64,000 bases of DNA, from NCBI GenBank assembly GCA_023957975.1, contig JAMLGM010000004.1, positions 62,001-126,000 of the forward strand. Direction: 5' to 3'. This stretch comes from Microthrixaceae bacterium. GTDB taxonomy: Bacteria > Actinomycetota > Acidimicrobiia > Acidimicrobiales > Microtrichaceae. The notes under the pieces are model-generated. The model did no database searches and was not told where the DNA came from. It was given only the letters and a program-made list of their open reading frames with translations. Below, piece after piece: positions 50,928 through 59,965 of this stretch. The position numbers and the translations under genes were made by a program. How positions within the stretch are numbered: position 1 is the stretch's first letter; every line of letters begins with the position of its first letter.

Positions 50928-52024
50928 AGGTGCGCACACCGGCGTGGCTCGGAGCAGCCATCGAGGCGATCGATGCGGCCAACGCTCAGGACCCGACGCT
51001 GGTCGACGACGCGGGCGTCGCCCGGCCCAAGGAACTCGTGCACGCCGAACACATGACGGCGTGGCTCGACCGACTCGACCCCGACGCCTCCCCGGCGCAA
51101 CGCCTCGCCGCACGTGCGCATCACTTCCGACGTTGGACCGTTCCACGTTCGGAGTTTCCCGATGGCCGTGCGGGGTACCTGCGCTGGCGCAAACAGGCGC
51201 GTCAGCGACATGCCGAGGAGGTTTCGGCGCTGCTCTCCGACCACGGGGTGCCCGCCGAGGTGATCGACGAGGTCGGCCGCATCGTCGCCAAAGCGCCCAG
51301 GCGCAGTGAGCGCGGCGATTCGGGCCTGAAGTTAACCGCGTCAGAACCGCACTCGGTCGACATCGACCCGCCTCAGGCGGACTCGCTGGAGGCGGAGGTC
51401 CAGACCCACGAGGACTGCTTGTGTCTCACGTTCTTCGAGCTGCAAGGCCTCGACACCGCAGCGCGCCTGGGCGATAAAGCCGCCGAGGTGGTGGCCAAGA
51501 CGTTGGAAAAGATGAGCGCTCATGGGCGCAGCCATCTCGATCGGGCCGACCTCGACCCTGCTGTGCGTGAGCTCATCTCCTCGGCCCAGTCGACCGTGGA
51601 GATCATCGAGCGGCTCGCAGACGCCGATCAACGCTTCACCGCTCAGCGGCGTCGCATCGTCTCATTGCTGCTCGGCGCCGGCCGGCCGGTGTCGATGCCC
51701 GAGCTGCTCGACGCCGACCCCGATCTCGCCCAGAGCTCGGTGTATCGAAACCTCGTCGTGCTCGAACAGGCCGGAGTGGTGCTTCGGGTGGTGACCGGGT
51801 CGGAGTTCACCCGCTACGAACTCGCCGAGGACCTCACCGGACATCACCACCATCACCTGGTGTGTGTCGTGTGCGGCAAGGTCGACGACGTGACGGTGCC
51901 CGACGCGCTGGAACGTCAGCTCGAGGCGACCCTCAGTGCGCTTGCCGAGGCGCACGGTTTCGCGATCGATGACCATCGACTCGATGCGCTCGGCCGCTGC
52001 GCCGCCTGCATCGCCACCGCCTAG
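50924..52024 (+). CDS. zur: DUF4202–Fur fusion, probable zinc regulator Zur
   Basis: 366 residues. The first about 205 match DUF4202: AIEAIDAANAQDP, RPKELVHAEHMTAWLDRL, AARAHHFRRWTVPRSEFP, GRAGYLRWRKQARQRHAEE, CLCLTFFEL and KTLEKMSAHGRS. From about 225 a full Fur-family regulator follows: RFTAQRRRIVSLLL, SSVYRNLVVLEQAGVV as the recognition helix, HHHHHLVCVVCGKV metal site, and CAAC completing the structural Cys4 zinc site. The frame is unbroken across the junction. It lies tail to tail with znuB of a zinc uptake operon, so Zur is the likely specificity. An internal ATG near residue 198 could give a stand-alone Fur. Confidence 0.85.
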   Translation: MKVRTPAWLGAAIEAIDAANAQDPTLVDDAGVARPKELVHAEHMTAWLDRLDPDASPAQRLAARAHHFRRWTVPRSEFPDGRAGYLRWRKQARQRHAEEVSALLSDHGVPAEVIDEVGRIVAKAPRRSERGDSGLKLTASEPHSVDIDPPQADSLEAEVQTHEDCLCLTFFELQGLDTAARLGDKAAEVVAKTLEKMSAHGRSHLDRADLDPAVRELISSAQSTVEIIERLADADQRFTAQRRRIVSLLLGAGRPVSMPELLDADPDLAQSSVYRNLVVLEQAGVVLRVVTGSEFTRYELAEDLTGHHHHHLVCVVCGKVDDVTVPDALERQLEATLSALAEAHGFAIDDHRLDALGRCAACIATA

Positions 52025-52986
52025 CCGCGACCTTCAGGCTCGCTACCGCCCGCCTCGTGACCCCCAGGCTCGTGACCCCCCGGCTCGTTCTCCGATAACC
52101 AGTGGTCGTGATCACGACCACTGGTTATCGGAGAACGGGCGATGGCGGTATGGGCGATGGCGGTACGGGTGATCGCAGAACGGGCAATGGCGGCGACGAC
52201 GAAGAAGCCGATGGCCACGAGAATGATCGTCGGGCCCGACGGGGTGTTGGTGGTGCGGGAGGTGGCCACGCCCCCGAGCGCGCTGATGACCCCGATGGCG
52301 ATCGCCGCCGACATGGTCTGGGCGAAGCTGCGGGCGAGCTGTTGGGCCGCAGCGACGGGCACCACCATGAGTGCGCTCACCAACAAAAGGCCCACGACGC
52401 GCATCGACACCACGACCGTCACGGCCGTCAGCACCGCCAACAGCAGGTTCAGGCGCAACACCGGCAGGCCCGCCGCCAACGCGAACTCCTCGTCGTTGCT
52501 GGTCGCGTACAGGGCGCGGCGCATCCCGATCGTGACCACGAGAACGACGAGGGTCAACACCGCGAAGGTGACGACGTCGGCCCACGACGTCGTCGTGATC
52601 GCGCCGAACAGGTAGCTGTTGAGGTTCACCGGCGTAGCGTCGGGGGCCTGCGACACCATCACGAGGCCTGCAGCGATACCCCCGTAGAACATGATGGCGA
52701 GCGCGGTGTCGCCGCCGGTGCGACCGCGGGTACGAATGAGTTCGACCGCGAGCGCGCCCACCACCGCGACCAACAGGGCCATCCACACCGGCGACGTGGA
52801 GGTGATGAGCCCGAGCGCAACACCGGCGAGGGCAACGTGGCCGAGACCGTCACCGATCAGCGCAAGGCGACGTTGCAGCAGGTAGATCCCCACCGACGGC
52901 GCGGCGAAGCCGATGAGAACCGCGGCGATCATCGCCCGCTGCATGAAGCTGTAACTCCAGATGGCGGCACCCATCGCAGTCACCAT
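52021..52986 (-). CDS. znuB: Zinc/manganese ABC transporter permease
   Basis: Metal-ion ABC-3 permease with about eight membrane helices (MQRAMIAAVLIGFAAPSVG to GPTIILVAIGFFVVAAIA). ATG 52986 overlaps the znuC stop. The conserved protein ends near residue 275. The frame then runs through short tandem Ala-Ile/Thr-Ala-Ile repeats and the 52-nt palindrome, adding RSPITSGRDHDHWLSENE and a Gly/Glu/His-rich tail of about 18 residues, before a stop that overlaps the stop of the zur-like gene. That C-terminal extension is not part of the family. Confidence 0.9.
   Translation of the reverse strand: MVTAMGAAIWSYSFMQRAMIAAVLIGFAAPSVGIYLLQRRLALIGDGLGHVALAGVALGLITSTSPVWMALLVAVVGALAVELIRTRGRTGGDTALAIMFYGGIAAGLVMVSQAPDATPVNLNSYLFGAITTTSWADVVTFAVLTLVVLVVTIGMRRALYATSNDEEFALAAGLPVLRLNLLLAVLTAVTVVVSMRVVGLLLVSALMVVPVAAAQQLARSFAQTMSAAIAIGVISALGGVATSRTTNTPSGPTIILVAIGFFVVAAIARSAITRTAIAHTAIARSPITSGRDHDHWLSENEPGGHEPGGHEAGGSEPEGRG
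52086..52137. repeat. Perfect 52-nt palindrome, TTCTCCGATAACC family, copy 2, inside znuB
   Basis: Two 26-bp arms with no loop. All 52 bases are identical to the core of the palindrome at 13565–13622. It lies 62 bp after the zur-like stop and within the open frame of znuB on the other strand, where it encodes part of the C-terminal extension. Confidence 0.92.
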
Positions 52987-53762
52987 CCGATCAGTCCGGT
53001 GCCCGGGCGAAGGGGTTCGGAGGTGTGATCGTGGTGTTCGTGGTCGGCGTGATGGGTGTGGGCCGCGTCGGGGGCGCCGTCGTAGGAGATCGAGCCGTCG
53101 GCCACGACGAGGACCCGGCCGATCAGGTCGGCCACGACCCCGAGTTCGTGTTCGATGAGCACGATGGTGGTGCCCGCCTCGGCGAGTTGTTGCAAGGTGG
53201 CGGCGAGGCGCAACTGGGTTTCGGCGTCGACTCCGGCGGTGGGCTCGTCGAGGATGAGTAGCTCGGGTTCGCCGGCCAGCGCACGGGCGATCGCCACCCG
53301 ACGCTGCTGTCCACCCGACAGGTGTTGCACCGGTCGGGACGCGACGTGATCGAGCCCGACCGTGCGCAGCGCAGCGCGGGCGGCATCGCGGTCGGCGCGG
53401 GTGAAGGGTCGCCACAGCCCGCGGCGGGCGACCCGGCCGCTTTCGACGACCTCGAGGGCAGTGGTCGGGATGTTTGACGCAACCTGGTTTCGCTGGGGCA
53501 CAAAGCCGATCCGACAACGCTGGGAAAAGCGCCGTGCGGGGGTGCCGAAGAGCAGAATCTCACCGTCGAGCAGCTCGCTCAATCCGAGCATGCCCTTGAC
53601 GAGGGTCGACTTGCCGGAGCCGTTGGAACCGAGCACCGCCACCACATCGCCGCGGCAGATCGACAGATCGATGCCTCGCACGACCGGCTCGCGGTCATAG
53701 CCGAGCGTGACGTGGCGTAACTCCACGAGCGGTTCCCGGCAGTCGTCCTCGCTCACTGGCAT
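52980..53762 (-). CDS. znuC: Zinc/manganese ABC transporter ATPase
   Basis: 260 residues. Walker A GSNGSGKSTLVKG, Q-loop FVPQRNQ, signature LSGGQQRRVAIARAL, Walker B LLILDEPTAGVD and H-loop LIEHELG are complete. The C-terminus carries a His-rich stretch (HTHHADHEHHDH) that could hold metal. Its stop overlaps znuB and its start overlaps znuA, so all three are coupled. Confidence 0.93.
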   Translation of the reverse strand: MPVSEDDCREPLVELRHVTLGYDREPVVRGIDLSICRGDVVAVLGSNGSGKSTLVKGMLGLSELLDGEILLFGTPARRFSQRCRIGFVPQRNQVASNIPTTALEVVESGRVARRGLWRPFTRADRDAARAALRTVGLDHVASRPVQHLSGGQQRRVAIARALAGEPELLILDEPTAGVDAETQLRLAATLQQLAEAGTTIVLIEHELGVVADLIGRVLVVADGSISYDGAPDAAHTHHADHEHHDHTSEPLRPGTGLIGW

Positions 53763-54769
53763 CCCCTGGCGGTGCGGATTGCGGCCAGGTTGGCCGTCAT
53801 GATCGAAACGTAGTCGGTGCCGGGCGATGCCTCGCTCACCCCCTCGATCGGGTCGAGTACTGCGGTGGTGGCGCCGGTCTCCTCGGCCAAGGTGCGGGCG
53901 ATGGCGGGGTTGGCCAGGGTCTCGAAGAAGACGGTGGTGATGCCGCTGTCGGTGATGTGGTCGGCGAGGCGCTCCAACGCAGCGGGGGAGGGTTCGTCCT
54001 CGGGGGTCAACCCGGTGATCGAGTCTTCGATGAAGTCATAACGATCGGCGAGATACCCGAACGCCCGGTGGGTGGTGACGATCTCGCCGCGTTCACAGGT
54101 CGCGAGCCCGTCGCGATACCCGGTGTCGAGTTCGCCGAGTTCCGACTGAAAGGTCGCCAGGTTGGTGTCGAACTCCTCGCGATGGTCGGGGCTGGCGGCG
54201 ACCAGCGCGTCGCGGACCGCGATGGCACCGTCGCTCATCAACGTGGGATCGAGCCAGAAATGGAAATCGATCGGGCCGTGGTCGTGATCGCCCTCGTCCT
54301 GATCGGCCTCGTCGTGCTCGGCCTCGTCGTGATCGGCCGCCTCGTGATCGCCCTCCTCATGTTGGGCCTCATGCGGCTCGGAGGATCGCAGGTCGATCAC
54401 GGTGGCAAGGTCGACGATGGCATCGTCGTTCGCCTCGGCCAACGCCTCGTCGACCGCCGGCTGGAATCCCCGCATCGCCACCACAATCTGGGCATCGGCC
54501 ACGGCGATGACATCGTCGGGGGTCAATTCGATGTGGTGCGGGTCGGCCCCGGTGGATCCGAGCAAACGGACATTGACACGATCGCCGCCCACCTCACGGG
54601 CCAAGGTTTCCGCGGCGTAGAACGCGGCGACGACTTCGATGGCACCGGCCTCGCTGGCCGGCCGGTTGGCCGACGTGTCGGAGCAGGCCGCTGAACCGAT
54701 CAGCGCCGTGCCCAGCAGCACGACCGCGGCCACGCGAGCTGGCCGGCGGGGAAGGGCGGTGGAAGGCAT
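53753..54769 (-). CDS. znuA: Zinc/manganese ABC transporter substrate-binding lipoprotein
   Basis: 338 residues. Lipobox IGSAAC near residue 29. Cluster A-I binding protein with metal His residues in GADPHHIELTP and VTTHRAFGYL. A His/Asp/Glu-rich loop (roughly 135–170: repeated HDEAEHDEADQ) is the type found in ZnuA, favouring zinc over manganese. The start at 54769 follows a short promoter with a Zur-box-like repeat at 54784–54804. Confidence 0.92.
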   Translation of the reverse strand: MPSTALPRRPARVAAVVLLGTALIGSAACSDTSANRPASEAGAIEVVAAFYAAETLAREVGGDRVNVRLLGSTGADPHHIELTPDDVIAVADAQIVVAMRGFQPAVDEALAEANDDAIVDLATVIDLRSSEPHEAQHEEGDHEAADHDEAEHDEADQDEGDHDHGPIDFHFWLDPTLMSDGAIAVRDALVAASPDHREEFDTNLATFQSELGELDTGYRDGLATCERGEIVTTHRAFGYLADRYDFIEDSITGLTPEDEPSPAALERLADHITDSGITTVFFETLANPAIARTLAEETGATTAVLDPIEGVSEASPGTDYVSIMTANLAAIRTARGCQ

Positions 54770-54783
54770 GCCACCACCATACT

Positions 54784-54804
54784 TAAAATGAGAACCATTC
54801 GCTA
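54784..54804 (-). promoter_or_regulatory. Zur/Fur-like operator upstream of znuA
   Basis: AATG-AGAAC-CATT (54787–54799) is an inverted AATG-N5-CATT, the core spacing of Zur/Fur boxes, set in an AT-rich patch. It lies 15–35 bp before the znuA ATG, a position expected to block transcription. The likely repressor is the DUF4202–Fur protein. Confidence 0.5.
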
Positions 54805-54817
54805 TATATGCGCGACC

Positions 54818-56200
54818 TCAGACGCCCTCCGCCACCTGCGCACGTTCGAGGAGTTGTTCAAAGCGGGGGTCGCCGCGCAGCGAACCAAACTCCGGAGCGG
54901 TGGCCAGGAGGGTCGCGCTGGGCTCGGCCGACACCGCCCGCTCGAGCCAGGCGAGCGCCGAATCGTTGTAGCCGCGAGTGGCGAATCCCGCCGCCCCCAA
55001 ATAAAGGTCGCTCGGGGCGCCGGTCGCGGTGACCCGGCGCTGGATGGCGGAGGCGAAGTCGTCCACCGACCCGGCGTGGACCCGCATCTCGAGCACCGCG
55101 GCGCTGTCGGCGACATCGGGGGGCAAATGCTGGAGCAGGTCGAGGATCGCCGGATGATTCGGATCTGGCGGCCTCACCCAACGCCGTTCCCGGACATCGG
55201 ACAGAAGGTGCGGCGCCTGCTGCGCGGTGGTGGTGTCGCCGCGACGCTGTGCCGCGTAGGTCACGAGCCACGGTGAGGGTTCGAACCCCGCAGGAAAGGG
55301 TGGCACCGTGCCGGTCGCCCAGCCGCTTCGCTCGGCCGACTCGACCGCGGCGAGCAACGACTGCGCATCCAACGGTGGAGCCTCGCCGGGCCGGCCGATC
55401 TTCGGCGTCACGACCGCACGAGCACGCCCCTCCGCCGCCGCACCCAACACGATGATCAACGGCACAAACAACGACCCCGAGGTCAAGAAGTTCACGAACC
55501 GAACCCCCTCGCGAGCCATCATCGTGACAAAGGACGGGTCGAACAGATCCATCTGCGGCGGGGTGAGATACAGCGGGGAGTTTCGCTCGGAACCGCCCGA
55601 AATGACGTACATCAATGCGAGCACGGCAGCGACCCCGTAGGACCACCGAGCCATGATCGTGGAGGTGGCATCGCCAAAACGGCCGCGCAAAAGGCGCTCG
55701 ACGATTCGGCCACCATCGAAGGGCAACGCCGGGATCAGGTTCAGCAGTGCGAGCAACACCCCAGCCCAGGCGACAGCGGCGTAGACGTTGGCCGGCGTTT
55801 CGAGCGCACTGAAGGTCGCGACCGACGTGAAATCGGCGGATTGTGCGACCGACCGAGTCCACAACAGGGTGGCGTACAACGCCGGCAACGCCACGATCAA
55901 CTGGGTGGCCGATCCCGCCGCGCTGATGGCGATCTGTTGACCGCGGGTGATCGTCGCGGGCGGCACATAACTCGTGTAGCCGCCGAGAAACCCGACGGTG
56001 ATGCCCGCCTTGGCCCCGAAATGGCGGGCGACCACCGCGTGACCCATCTCGTGGATGAACAAGAAGATGGCCAGCGCCACCACCGCGTAGATGCCATGGG
56101 TTCCGCCGCCCGACCACAGGTAGATCAGCAGGGCTCCGAAGATGAACGCGGGGTCGATTCGTACCGGGATCCCGGCGACGGTGAACAGCGGTCTCGCCAT
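54818..56200 (-). CDS. Site-2-protease family (M50) membrane metalloprotease
   Basis: 460 residues. Zinc motif HEMGH in FLFIHEMGHAVVARHFG (near 50) and the second motif NLIPALPFDGGRIVERLL are present. Five to six membrane helices span the first 280 residues. The C-terminal 170 residues are soluble and helical (ALAWLERAVSAEPSATLLATA, TPR-like). The substrate is unknown; S2P proteins usually cut anti-sigma factors or signal remnants. The ATG at 56200 is close to a palindrome and the tRNA-Gly remnant. Confidence 0.85.
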   Translation of the reverse strand: MARPLFTVAGIPVRIDPAFIFGALLIYLWSGGGTHGIYAVVALAIFLFIHEMGHAVVARHFGAKAGITVGFLGGYTSYVPPATITRGQQIAISAAGSATQLIVALPALYATLLWTRSVAQSADFTSVATFSALETPANVYAAVAWAGVLLALLNLIPALPFDGGRIVERLLRGRFGDATSTIMARWSYGVAAVLALMYVISGGSERNSPLYLTPPQMDLFDPSFVTMMAREGVRFVNFLTSGSLFVPLIIVLGAAAEGRARAVVTPKIGRPGEAPPLDAQSLLAAVESAERSGWATGTVPPFPAGFEPSPWLVTYAAQRRGDTTTAQQAPHLLSDVRERRWVRPPDPNHPAILDLLQHLPPDVADSAAVLEMRVHAGSVDDFASAIQRRVTATGAPSDLYLGAAGFATRGYNDSALAWLERAVSAEPSATLLATAPEFGSLRGDPRFEQLLERAQVAEGV

Positions 56201-56259
56201 GGCGCAAGGCTAGTGCCGTGCCGGGCGCCGGCCGACGGCGCGACACCGGCGGCGGCTAC

Positions 56260-56318
56260 CGCGCGAAGTTTGTGCCGAAACCGACACCCCGTGTCGCTTT
56301 CGGCACAAACTTCGCGCG
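56260..56318. repeat. Long palindrome, GAAGTTTGTGCC family
   Basis: A perfect 21-bp arm pair (CGCGCGAAGTTTGTGCCGAAA and complement, written here only by its ends) continues after one mismatch into a 6-bp stem CGACAC/GTGTCG with a CCC loop. It lies between the upstream end of the S2P gene and the tRNA remnant. No second copy is in this window. Confidence 0.85.
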
Positions 56319-56331
56319 AATTGGGCACTCG

Positions 56332-56364
56332 AAAACGACGAGGCCCCCTCCGAAGAGGGGGCCT
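56332..56364 (-). terminator. Intrinsic terminator of the tRNA-Gly gene
   Basis: On the minus strand a 10-bp stem AGGCCCCCTC/GAGGGGGCCT closes a TTCG loop and is followed by CGTCGTTTT. It is the only hairpin in this window with both a tetraloop and a U-rich tail. It directly follows the tRNA-Gly 3' end. Confidence 0.8.
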
Positions 56365-56370
56365 GTGCTG

Positions 56371-56415
56371 AGCGGACGACGAGATTCGAACCCGCGACCC
56401 TCACCTTGGCAAGGT
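56371..56415 (-). other. tRNA-Gly(GCC) 3' half: attachment site of an integrated element
   Basis: Minus strand reads CCTTGCCAAGGTGAGGG, then the variable region, T-arm GCGGGTTCGAATCTC and acceptor GTCGTCCGCT, which is the 3' half of tRNA-Gly with anticodon GCC. The D arm and 5' acceptor strand are replaced by unrelated DNA to the right, and the anticodon stem no longer pairs. This is the classical duplicated core left when an element integrates in a tRNA gene. The intact tRNA should be at the other end of the element, outside this window. Confidence 0.8.
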
Positions 56416-56945
56416 CGAAAGCACCGTTCATCCGGTGCCGAGAAGCCCTACAAACTGGGGTTTCGTCCCACTCGCTAGCCGACGGATGACATCGAATATC
56501 GGAAGGTAGTCGAACGCTCTACTTCGTGGCTGGGGCCAGCCTCCGATTGATTGACCACTGACGGTCAAGACCGGCGACACGCGCCGTCCTGGGCTGTTCT
56601 ACCGGAAATCAGGGGGCCCGAGGTTGGCGGCACGTCATCCTCCCAGACGTCGCCGGCTCGAGTAACGACGGCGAAGCGGACAGCGAACACGACGGCGAAG
56701 ACGACGGCGAACCGGACACCTCCATCCTGACCGCCACCCTCGGGCCTGCTCCTCGGCGTCCCGGTCGGTCTGCCTTGGTCAGGGATGACCAGCGAGATCT
56801 CCTGACCGATTTCGATCTCGCGTTCAGAGGTGTGTCCAGGGTGACCAGCCATTGTCGGACCCCGGCGCGGTCGTGCTTCATCCGCTGAGTCGGGGTCTCG
56901 ATGCGCCTAGCGATACCAACAGCCGACAACGCTTGGAGTTTGCCG

Positions 56946-57305
56946 ATGAGTACACCTGATCTGTTGACCATCACGGAGGCGGCCGTCGTGTTGCGCATCG
57001 GTCGGACCACCGCCTACGAGCTCGCCCGACGCGACCTTGCCACCGGCGGGGGAGAAGGCTTGGGGGTGATCCGTGTCGGAGGGCAGCTGCGGGTCCCACG
57101 GGTGGCGCTGGAGCGCCTGATCGGCGCCCCGATCGTGTTGTCGGTGGAAACGGGCGCCGTCGACGGCTCCTCTGGGAGCGTCGCAGCGGCGGTCTTGCCC
57201 GCTGCCATACCGAACCCGACACCAGCTCGTGTCGACCACACCAGCGATGGCCCCGGCCGCTGTCGTCGGCTTGTGTCGATGGATCAGCTGAGGTTCGATT
57301 CGTGA
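56946..57305 (+). CDS. Excisionase-like HTH protein
   Basis: 119 residues. LLTITEAAVVLRIGRTTAYELARRD followed by VGGQLRVPRVALERLIG is the MerR-like winged helix of excisionase/plasmid DNA-binding proteins. The rest is low complexity. ATG 56946 is chosen; a start at 56901 adds residues without homology. It lies just inside the tRNA-Gly attachment site and before the relaxase, a usual order in actinobacterial integrative elements. It may control excision or replication. Confidence 0.7.
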   Translation: MSTPDLLTITEAAVVLRIGRTTAYELARRDLATGGGEGLGVIRVGGQLRVPRVALERLIGAPIVLSVETGAVDGSSGSVAAAVLPAAIPNPTPARVDHTSDGPGRCRRLVSMDQLRFDS

Positions 57306-57408
57306 CCAGTTGCGCGGTCGGCTGGACGGTGCCTTGGTCAGGTGCCATTTCGTTCGACGCACTTGCACCACGGTGCCCTGGCGTCGGTCACGCCGGTTGT
57401 CACCTTTT

Positions 57409-58365
57409 GTGGTCGCCTTGTTGAGTCTCGGCAAGCTCGCTGCCGGTGGCGGTGACTACTACACCGCGATGGTCGCTGACGGCGCCGAGGAGTACTACAC
57501 CACCACTCGCGAAGCACCCGGCGAGTGGGTGGGTGCGGCGGCGCAGCGGTTGGGATTGGCCGGCACGGTCCGACCCGAAGACTTCGCTGCTGTGCTCGAG
57601 CACCGCTATCCGGGAACGGACGTCAGGGTCACCGCGTCACGGTCCGCTCCGACCGTGGCGGCGTTTGATGCCACGTTCAACGCACCGAAGTCGGTGTCGG
57701 TCCTCCACGGTCTCGGCACCCCCGACATCCGAGCTGTGGTCCGGCTGGCGCACGATGTCGCGGTGCGTGAAGCGCTCACGGTGTTCGAGACGGAAGCGTC
57801 ACGGGGTCGGCGTGGCCACGGCGGCGCTGAGATAGTTGCCGGTGACGGGTTCGTCGCCGCCGCGTTCCGGCATCGCACGTCGCGTGCCGGTGACCCGCAT
57901 CTCCACACTCACGTGGTGATCGCGAACCTGGTTCATGGGCCCGACGACCGGTGGACAGCGCTCGATGCGCGGCCGTTGTACCACTGGTCCAAGACCGTCG
58001 GCTACCTCTACGAGGCCGAGCTCCGCCACCAACTCGCCACCACGCTGGGTGTCGACTGGCGGGCGGTGCGACGCGGGATCGCGGATCTGTCGGCGGTCCC
58101 GATGCAGGTCGTCGACGAGTTCTCCACACGACGCCACGAGATCGAAGCTCACATGGCGGAAAACGGGTTCGACACTGCTCGCTCCGCACAGCTCGCGGCG
58201 TACGCCACCCGACGGATGAAGGACCATTCGGCGACCCCCGAGTTACTCGCACAGGGCTGGCGGCAACGGGCCGCCGAGTTGGGGTTCGACTGCGAGCAGG
58301 TGTGCGACCGACTCAACGCCGACACGCTCACGCCCCGATCGACCGGACTGGTCCACCTCACTCCG
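57409..58365 (+). pseudogene. MobF (TrwC-like) relaxase, N-terminal part before a frameshift
   Basis: The relaxase domain is intact up to about residue 318: LSLGKLAAGGGDYY and EEYYTTTREAPG (tyrosines), FNAPKSVSVLHGL, and the three-His metal site FRHRTSRAGDPHLHTHVV. The frame then loses homology at HLTPD (58365), and the continuing protein sequence is found in the next frame from 58367. GTG 57409 or TTG 57418 is the likely start. It would nick the transfer origin and lead DNA to a recipient. Confidence 0.75.
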
Positions 58366-58366
58366 G

Positions 58367-59965
58367 ATGTTCGAGCACCTCGCCGGCCCCGATGGGCTAA
58401 CACGGAACCGGTCGACGTTCGGACGGCGCGAGGTCATCCAGGGCATCTGCGACCTCCTGCCGAACGGCGCACCCGTCGCCGACATCGGCCAGTGGGCCGA
58501 CCTGTTCATCGAGTCCGGACATTGCACCCGACTCGCCGGACCCAAGTCCGCCGTCATCCGAACCAACGACGGCCGAACCGTCTCGGCACGAACCGACGAG
58601 ACTCGCTTCTCCACGCCCGGCATGCTTGCCACCGAACAACGACTGATCGCCTCGGCCGTCGACCGCGTGGAGGCTGGCGTCGGGATCGCCGACCCACACC
58701 ACGTCGGTATCGCGATCGCACAACGGCCCTCGATGAGTATCGAGCAGGCCGACATGCTGACCCGAATCTGTGGGAGCGGCCGAGGTGTCGACCTCGTGGA
58801 GGGCGTCGCCGGCGCGGGCAAGACGTTCGCACTCGCTGCCGCCAACCAGGCATGGACCGACTCTGGCCACACCGTGATCGGCTGTGCGCTCGCCGCGAGG
58901 GCGGCACGGCAACTCCAGACCGATGCCGACATTCCGTCGTCCACGATCGATCGGTTTCTCATCGACCTCGACCGTCCCGAACGGGGCGGTCTCGCCGCGA
59001 ACACTGTGATCGTGGTGGACGAGGCCGCAATGGTCGGCACCCGCAAGGTCCTCCGCCTTCTCGACCACGCCCGACAGGCCGACGCGAAGGTCGTGTTGGT
59101 CGGCGACCCGTGCCAGCTTCCCGAGATCGAAGCTGGCGGAGCGTTCGTCGGGCTCCGCCACCGGCTCGCCGCGTCACACCTCACCGAGAATCGGCGACAA
59201 CGCGAGCCGTGGGAACTCGCCGCGCTCGCCCGGCTTCGGTCCGGCGACACCGACACGGCCCTGAACACCTACCTCGAACGAGGACGAGTCGTGATCGCAC
59301 CCGACGGTGCCAAAGCACGGAGTCGGATGGTGACCGATTGGCTCGATGCCCGCCGGGCCGGGTCCGCCGTGATGCTGGCAAGTCGACGCGGCGATGTTGA
59401 TGCGCTCAACAAGGCTGCCCGGACTGTGCTCCGCGCTGAAGGGACGATCGGTCCCGACCAGATCTTGGTCGCTGGGCAAGGCTTCGCCGACGGCGATGTT
59501 GTGGTGGCACTGCGGAACGATCGCCGGCTCGGCCTGCTCAATGGCACACGAGCAGTCGTCGAGCAGGTCGACACCGACCACCAGGTCATCCGGTGCCGTG
59601 CCGAAGACGGCCAGGCCGTGAACGTCCCGTTCGGCTACGTCGCTGATGGACATCTCGCCCACGGGTACGCGATGACGATCCACAAGTCCCAGGGCGCAAC
59701 CTATGACCGGTGCCTGATCCTGGCCGGAGATCAGCTCACCAAAGAACCCGCCTACACCGCGATGTCACGAGGACGCATCGGCAACACGATGTACCTCGTC
59801 GACAACAACCAACGGGAAACCGAAGCCCACGCCGACGAGATCGAACCGTCACTCGTCGATCGCGTAAGGGCATCGATCAGCCGGACCGGGGCGCAGTCCA
59901 TGGCGATCGAACAGACGGCGGAACTGGGCGACGACGTCGACACGGATGTCGGTATGGATCTTTGA
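58367..59965 (+). pseudogene. MobF relaxase, helicase part after the frameshift
   Basis: The frame continues the TrwC/TraA-like protein with FEHLAGPDGLTRNRSTFGRRE, Walker A GVAGAGKTFALAA, Walker B VIVVDEAAMVGT, GDPCQLPEIEAGG, and the C-terminal helicase motif MTIHKSQGATYDR with AYTAMSRGR. It could be expressed alone from ATG 58367, giving a 532-residue helicase. The junction sits at GGATGTTCGAG (58365). A small deletion or a sequencing error would both explain it. Confidence 0.75.

Larger units (their letters stand above)
56201..56945. other. 745-bp junction region without a clear gene
   Basis: The left part holds the palindrome at 56260, a tRNA terminator and the tRNA-Gly 3' fragment, each listed separately. 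From 56420 to 56945 I see no convincing gene. A short tandem GACGGCGAA-like repeat near 56668–56715 gives repetitive residues in every frame. This is the outer edge of the integrated element. Confidence 0.5.

Noticed and set aside
52987-53517. Longer 5' extension of znuB
   Set aside because: The extension is antisense to znuC codons and Arg/Pro-rich; the ABC permease starts at 52986.
58366-59400. Continuation of the relaxase first frame
   Set aside because: After 58365 that frame is Arg-rich shadow; the helicase motifs are in the other frame.
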